This document shows, piece after piece, positions 61,229 through 64,000 of a stretch of DNA of 64,000 nucleotides. The stretch covers positions 645,501 to 709,500 of the forward strand of contig NZ_CP041238.1 of the NCBI RefSeq assembly GCF_013488225.1, written 5' to 3'. The translations under genes were made by a program, and so were the position numbers. Origin of the DNA: Sinorhizobium mexicanum. Its GTDB lineage: Bacteria > Pseudomonadota > Alphaproteobacteria > Rhizobiales > Rhizobiaceae. The notes under the pieces were generated by a model, which did not search any database, was not told the DNA's origin, and saw nothing but the letters and a program-made list of their open reading frames with translations. The first letter of the stretch is position 1. The number at the start of each line of letters is the position of its first letter.

Positions 61229-62821
61229 CTATTGCAGCGCATCCTTTTGCAGGTTCGCATGTCTGAGCAGCGACCGTATCAGGTTCCACGGGTCCTCGTC
61301 CTGGGGCGCTTTCGCACTGGATTGGGCCGGGCGGGCCTTTGCCAGCGGCACGATGAAATAGTCCGTGCGGGGATCCGGGAACGGGTCCGCGAAGGATTTC
61401 AAGAGAGGCGCATGGTCGCCGTAAAAGACGAGCCAGACGGGACGCTCGAGCTTGTTGAGACGGTTGACCAACTGCTTGAGGGCGGCATCCGACTGCTGCA
61501 GGATTGCCATATAGATATCGACCGGATTCGCCAGCGTGCCCACTCGGCCAGGCTCCCACGGGCCGTGATTGGCCATGGACGCGACGAAGAAAAAGCCGCT
61601 TTCGTCTTCCGGCAGCTTCTCGACTTCGGCGATCACTCGTTCTGTCAGCGTCGCGTCGGAGACATAGAGCCCGTCGCGCTCGGGTTTGTGGTCGAACGCG
61701 TCCAACATGGTGAGCTTCTCGAAGCCAAGCTGCGGCATCGCCTTGTGCCGGAGGAAGAAGGTGCGGTCGTAGGGGTGGATGAAGTGTGTATGCCAGCCGG
61801 CCCGCTTCAATTTCCCCGGCCAAACGACGTCGGCATAATGCGCGGCGCGCAGATAGGGATAACTCGCATCGACATGGAGGTCGTCCGGCAACAGTCCGCT
61901 CAGCACGGCGAACTCGGTGCGCAAGGTATAGCCGCCCTCGAACACATTGCCGAGGCGGCCCCATTGTATCGCCTGCTTGCGCAGCCGGTCGATCGTCGGC
62001 AGCTTGATCGTGTCGACGCCGAAGTGGCGCATGTCGATGAAGGATTCCGATTGCCAGACAACGATCAGCGGGGCTTCCTCGTGTCCGATCAGATCCAGCA
62101 CGACGGCGCGAAGCCGTTCAGAAAGCTCGGCGACGATTTTTTCGCGTTTCACGCCCAGCCAAATAATGAAATGGAAGACGACGGAGGCAAACGTCCCGAA
62201 GCGCACCGTATTCATCTTGACGTTAACGGCCCTTACGAGTTTTTGCACAAGCGCCGCTGTCGGCCGGTTCACCGGCCCGTAGAACAAAAGGCCCCAAGGC
62301 GCGCTGGCGGCGAAGATCATCAGCAGAATCCAGAACAACTTGGCTTGCGCGGGCAAGATGCTTGGCTCGAAATACATGTAGAGGGCGGAGACGCCGAACA
62401 CGTAAAGGCAAGCGACGATCCAGAACAGGATATTCAGCGAAGTCGCGTAGAAGATCGTCTTGTATTTGAAGACATCCGCGACGAGCGCGATGTCCGAGAA
62501 AACCAGCGGCTCGCGGATGAACTTGAACTTCGCGCGCGATATGCCGGTGAAGATGATGAAGAAGCTCATGACTCCGGCAGCGGCATAGAGCGGGCGCCAG
62601 GAAATCGCGAAAAAACCAGCAAAGACGAGCGCTATGACCGGCAGGCGCGCGAGGATGTCGATTCTGTCCTGATTGCGCCCGTAGGGGGGCCTGTTCCTCC
62701 TGCGCTCACGCGCCGGCAGGGCAAAGCGATCCGTGAAGAAAATCACGGCGCAGGACAGCAGATAGCAAAAGAGGGTCAGCGCCGCCGGATAATCATGGAG
62801 ATGAAAGGAAAGCTGCGGCAA
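61229..62821 (-). CDS. rkpI: RkpI-like LTA-synthase/sulfatase-fold membrane protein
   Basis: The 530-residue protein has four or five N-terminal membrane helices (to about residue 225) and a C-terminal alkaline-phosphatase/sulfatase-type domain. The first metal-site motif is V-W-Q-S-E-S-F and the last G-D-H-A-P. This is the layout of phosphoglycerol transferases and related enzymes of envelope glycans. In Sinorhizobium the gene between rkpH and rkpJ is needed for K antigen. The predicted start is a TTG at 62821 with AAGGTAACCG before it; no ATG is in frame nearby. Confidence 0.83.
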   Translation of the reverse strand: MPQLSFHLHDYPAALTLFCYLLSCAVIFFTDRFALPARERRRNRPPYGRNQDRIDILARLPVIALVFAGFFAISWRPLYAAAGVMSFFIIFTGISRAKFKFIREPLVFSDIALVADVFKYKTIFYATSLNILFWIVACLYVFGVSALYMYFEPSILPAQAKLFWILLMIFAASAPWGLLFYGPVNRPTAALVQKLVRAVNVKMNTVRFGTFASVVFHFIIWLGVKREKIVAELSERLRAVVLDLIGHEEAPLIVVWQSESFIDMRHFGVDTIKLPTIDRLRKQAIQWGRLGNVFEGGYTLRTEFAVLSGLLPDDLHVDASYPYLRAAHYADVVWPGKLKRAGWHTHFIHPYDRTFFLRHKAMPQLGFEKLTMLDAFDHKPERDGLYVSDATLTERVIAEVEKLPEDESGFFFVASMANHGPWEPGRVGTLANPVDIYMAILQQSDAALKQLVNRLNKLERPVWLVFYGDHAPLLKSFADPFPDPRTDYFIVPLAKARPAQSSAKAPQDEDPWNLIRSLLRHANLQKDALQ

Positions 62822-62860
62822 ACGGTTACCTTCAGGCCATTCGGTCGCGCCGCGTCCCCC

Positions 62861-62963
62861 TACAGCGCCGCGCGTCTAATCGGACGCGCTAAGGTCGCTG
62901 CAGCGCTTTAAAGTGCCGATGATTTTCCCCATAAATCGATTCCGATTTATGGAATCATGCAGC
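62861..62963. repeat. Rhizobial mosaic repeat, family B (inverted)
   Basis: TACAGCGCCGCGCGTCTAATCGGACGCGC...CGCTGCAGCG, then CGATGATTTTCCCCATAAATCGATTCCGATTTATGGAATCATGCAG. It fills the spacer between rkpH and rkpI. Confidence 0.88.
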
Positions 62964-63036
62964 AGGCAGCACGGCAATCGTCTGACACTTAAATCCTATC
63001 TCCGATCCGCACAAGCGCGGCTAGGGATATCGGCTA

Positions 63037-63840
63037 TCACCGTCCACTGCCGCGTGCGATCGCCCGGTCGAACCACCAGTCGAGGAGCGGTCTGACCGCT
63101 GGTCCGAAGCGGCCGAGCAGGAACAGGGTGGTGCCGAAGTAAACCTCGAAACGTCCCCTGTCGATGCCTTTGGCGATTCTTTGAGCGACGGCATCCGCCG
63201 GCCATGGCCGGACAGTTCCCATCACAGCGTTCGCCTCGCGCGGGCGCAAGGAGAGTTCGCGCTCGAACTGCGGGGTTTCCGTATCCGGCGGGAAGCTCAC
63301 CGATATCTGCACATCGTGTCTTCGCGCCTCGCTGCGCAGCGCCTGGGCAAAGCCGTGAAGCGCGAATTTCGACGCGCAATAGGCGGAATAGCCATAGATG
63401 CCGATGAGGCCGGCGCCCGACGAGATCATCATGATCTTGCCTCCATGCCGTCGCTTCATGTCCGCATAGACGGAGCGTACCGCGTGCACGGTGCCCGAAA
63501 AGTTCGTTTCCATCTGCCGGCGGAAGGCTGCGCTTTGCTGTTCCTCGAAAGGCGCCGGTTCGACGATGCCGGCCGAGGTCACGAGAATGTCGCACGGGCC
63601 GAAGGTTTCGATGCAGCGTCGAATGGCCGTTTCGATTTCTTCCTCCCGGGCAACGTCGGCTGCCTCCACCTGGACATCTCCGGCCTTTGCACCGTGCTCC
63701 GCCAGGAGCTTCTGCCTGGCCTGTTCCAGAAGGTCGCCTGAACGCGCGATGAGCGAGAGCCGCGCGCCGCGGCCCGCGTAGATGGATGCAAGTGCCAGGC
63801 CTATGCCGCTGGAGCCACCGGTGATGATCACATGGGTCAT
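63037..63840 (-). CDS. rkpH: Short-chain dehydrogenase RkpH
   Basis: The 267-residue NAD(P)-dependent short-chain dehydrogenase has the cofactor motif G-G-S-S-G-I-G at residues 8-14 and S-S-G-A-G. The catalytic Y-x-x-x-K is in S-A-Y-C-A-S-K, and a hydrophobic C-terminal stretch may help membrane association. In the rkp-1 region the homologous gene lies upstream of rkpI and is needed for K-antigen formation. Its exact substrate, probably a lipid or sugar precursor, is not known. Confidence 0.88.
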   Translation of the reverse strand: MTHVIITGGSSGIGLALASIYAGRGARLSLIARSGDLLEQARQKLLAEHGAKAGDVQVEAADVAREEEIETAIRRCIETFGPCDILVTSAGIVEPAPFEEQQSAAFRRQMETNFSGTVHAVRSVYADMKRRHGGKIMMISSGAGLIGIYGYSAYCASKFALHGFAQALRSEARRHDVQISVSFPPDTETPQFERELSLRPREANAVMGTVRPWPADAVAQRIAKGIDRGRFEVYFGTTLFLLGRFGPAVRPLLDWWFDRAIARGSGR

Positions 63841-63863
63841 GCTGAGGTTCCGCCTGCGGCTTG

Positions 63864-63967
63864 GCGCATCGGCCCAAAAATCGGCATCGATTTTCGGAAA
63901 GCACGATGCGTAGGTTCAAAGAGTTACAGCGTCCTTTGTGCGTCCTGAAGGACGCACGGCGCTGTAG
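63864..63967. repeat. Rhizobial mosaic repeat, family B, upstream of rkpH
   Basis: GCGCATCGGCCCAAAAATCGG...CGATTTTCGGAAAGCACGATGCG, linker GGTTCAAAGAG, then TTACAGCG...GACGCACGGCGCTGTAG. It starts 23 bases upstream of rkpH. Confidence 0.85.
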
Positions 63968-64000
63968 GAGCAGAGGTTTGCGTAAGGAATGATCCTACCG

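Noticed and set aside
12295..63967. Insertion sequence or CRISPR interpretation of the repeated palindromes
   Set aside because: No transposase gene, no regular spacing and no target-site duplications were seen; the copies are dispersed mosaics.

Overview
The window is a dense, GC-rich chromosomal segment of an alphaproteobacterium. The best fit is a Sinorhizobium/Ensifer-type member of the Rhizobiaceae. Three things point there: a podJ polarity gene next to a fatty-acid beta-oxidation operon, the kpsF-rkpJ-rkpI-rkpH capsule genes at the right end (the rkp-1 arrangement known from Sinorhizobium meliloti), and many copies of two rhizobial intergenic palindromic mosaic elements. Assignments are from reading sequence and from memory of families; no database search was run. 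No rRNA, CRISPR, insertion sequence or prophage was seen.

Left part (1-8.8 kb): the 3' end of dcd, a tRNA-Gly, a periplasmic binding protein, a sterol-desaturase-like enzyme, a TerB-like protein, a degenerate thermonuclease-like protein, a LexA-type S24 regulator, an HxlR regulator and a LysE exporter. Then comes a compact cluster: two small multidrug resistance (SMR) subunits, a zinc nucleoside-deaminase-like enzyme and a MarR regulator. Sequence elements are shared upstream of the SMR genes and upstream of marR.

8.8-29.3 kb: a fadE-like/fadA/fadB operon behind a perfect 13-bp-arm palindrome, and the divergent podJ homologue. These are followed by a TauE/SafE exporter with a TIGR02186 partner, a stand-alone Lrp ligand domain, a DHFR-like reductase, the pdeM and Lhr-type helicase DNA-repair pair, YitT, a methyltransferase, small envelope proteins and a MATE exporter.

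29.3-45.6 kb: pyrD with a DUF952 gene, a convergent LuxR-type response regulator and symporter-like hybrid histidine kinase, mscL, an aminotransferase, a TadG-like protein, galE, chorismate mutase, a cyanide-insensitive-type bd oxidase operon with a 37-residue DUF2474 partner, and a GT39 glycosyltransferase.

45.7-54.1 kb: an apparent amino-acid utilisation locus. A polar amino-acid ABC transporter operon ending in an M20 amidohydrolase lies divergent from a TetR regulator, an AruH-like aminotransferase and an AruI-like ThDP decarboxylase. Together they suggest uptake, deacylation and transamination/decarboxylation of arginine or a related guanidino compound. One permease gene carries a complete palindromic mosaic element in frame inside its N-terminal coding region.

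54.2-64 kb: a small secreted protein, the secDF fusion, an untranslated stretch with a likely 31-codon leader ORF, a small conserved-looking protein, an Rrf2 regulator, and the K-antigen genes kpsF, rkpJ, rkpI and rkpH.
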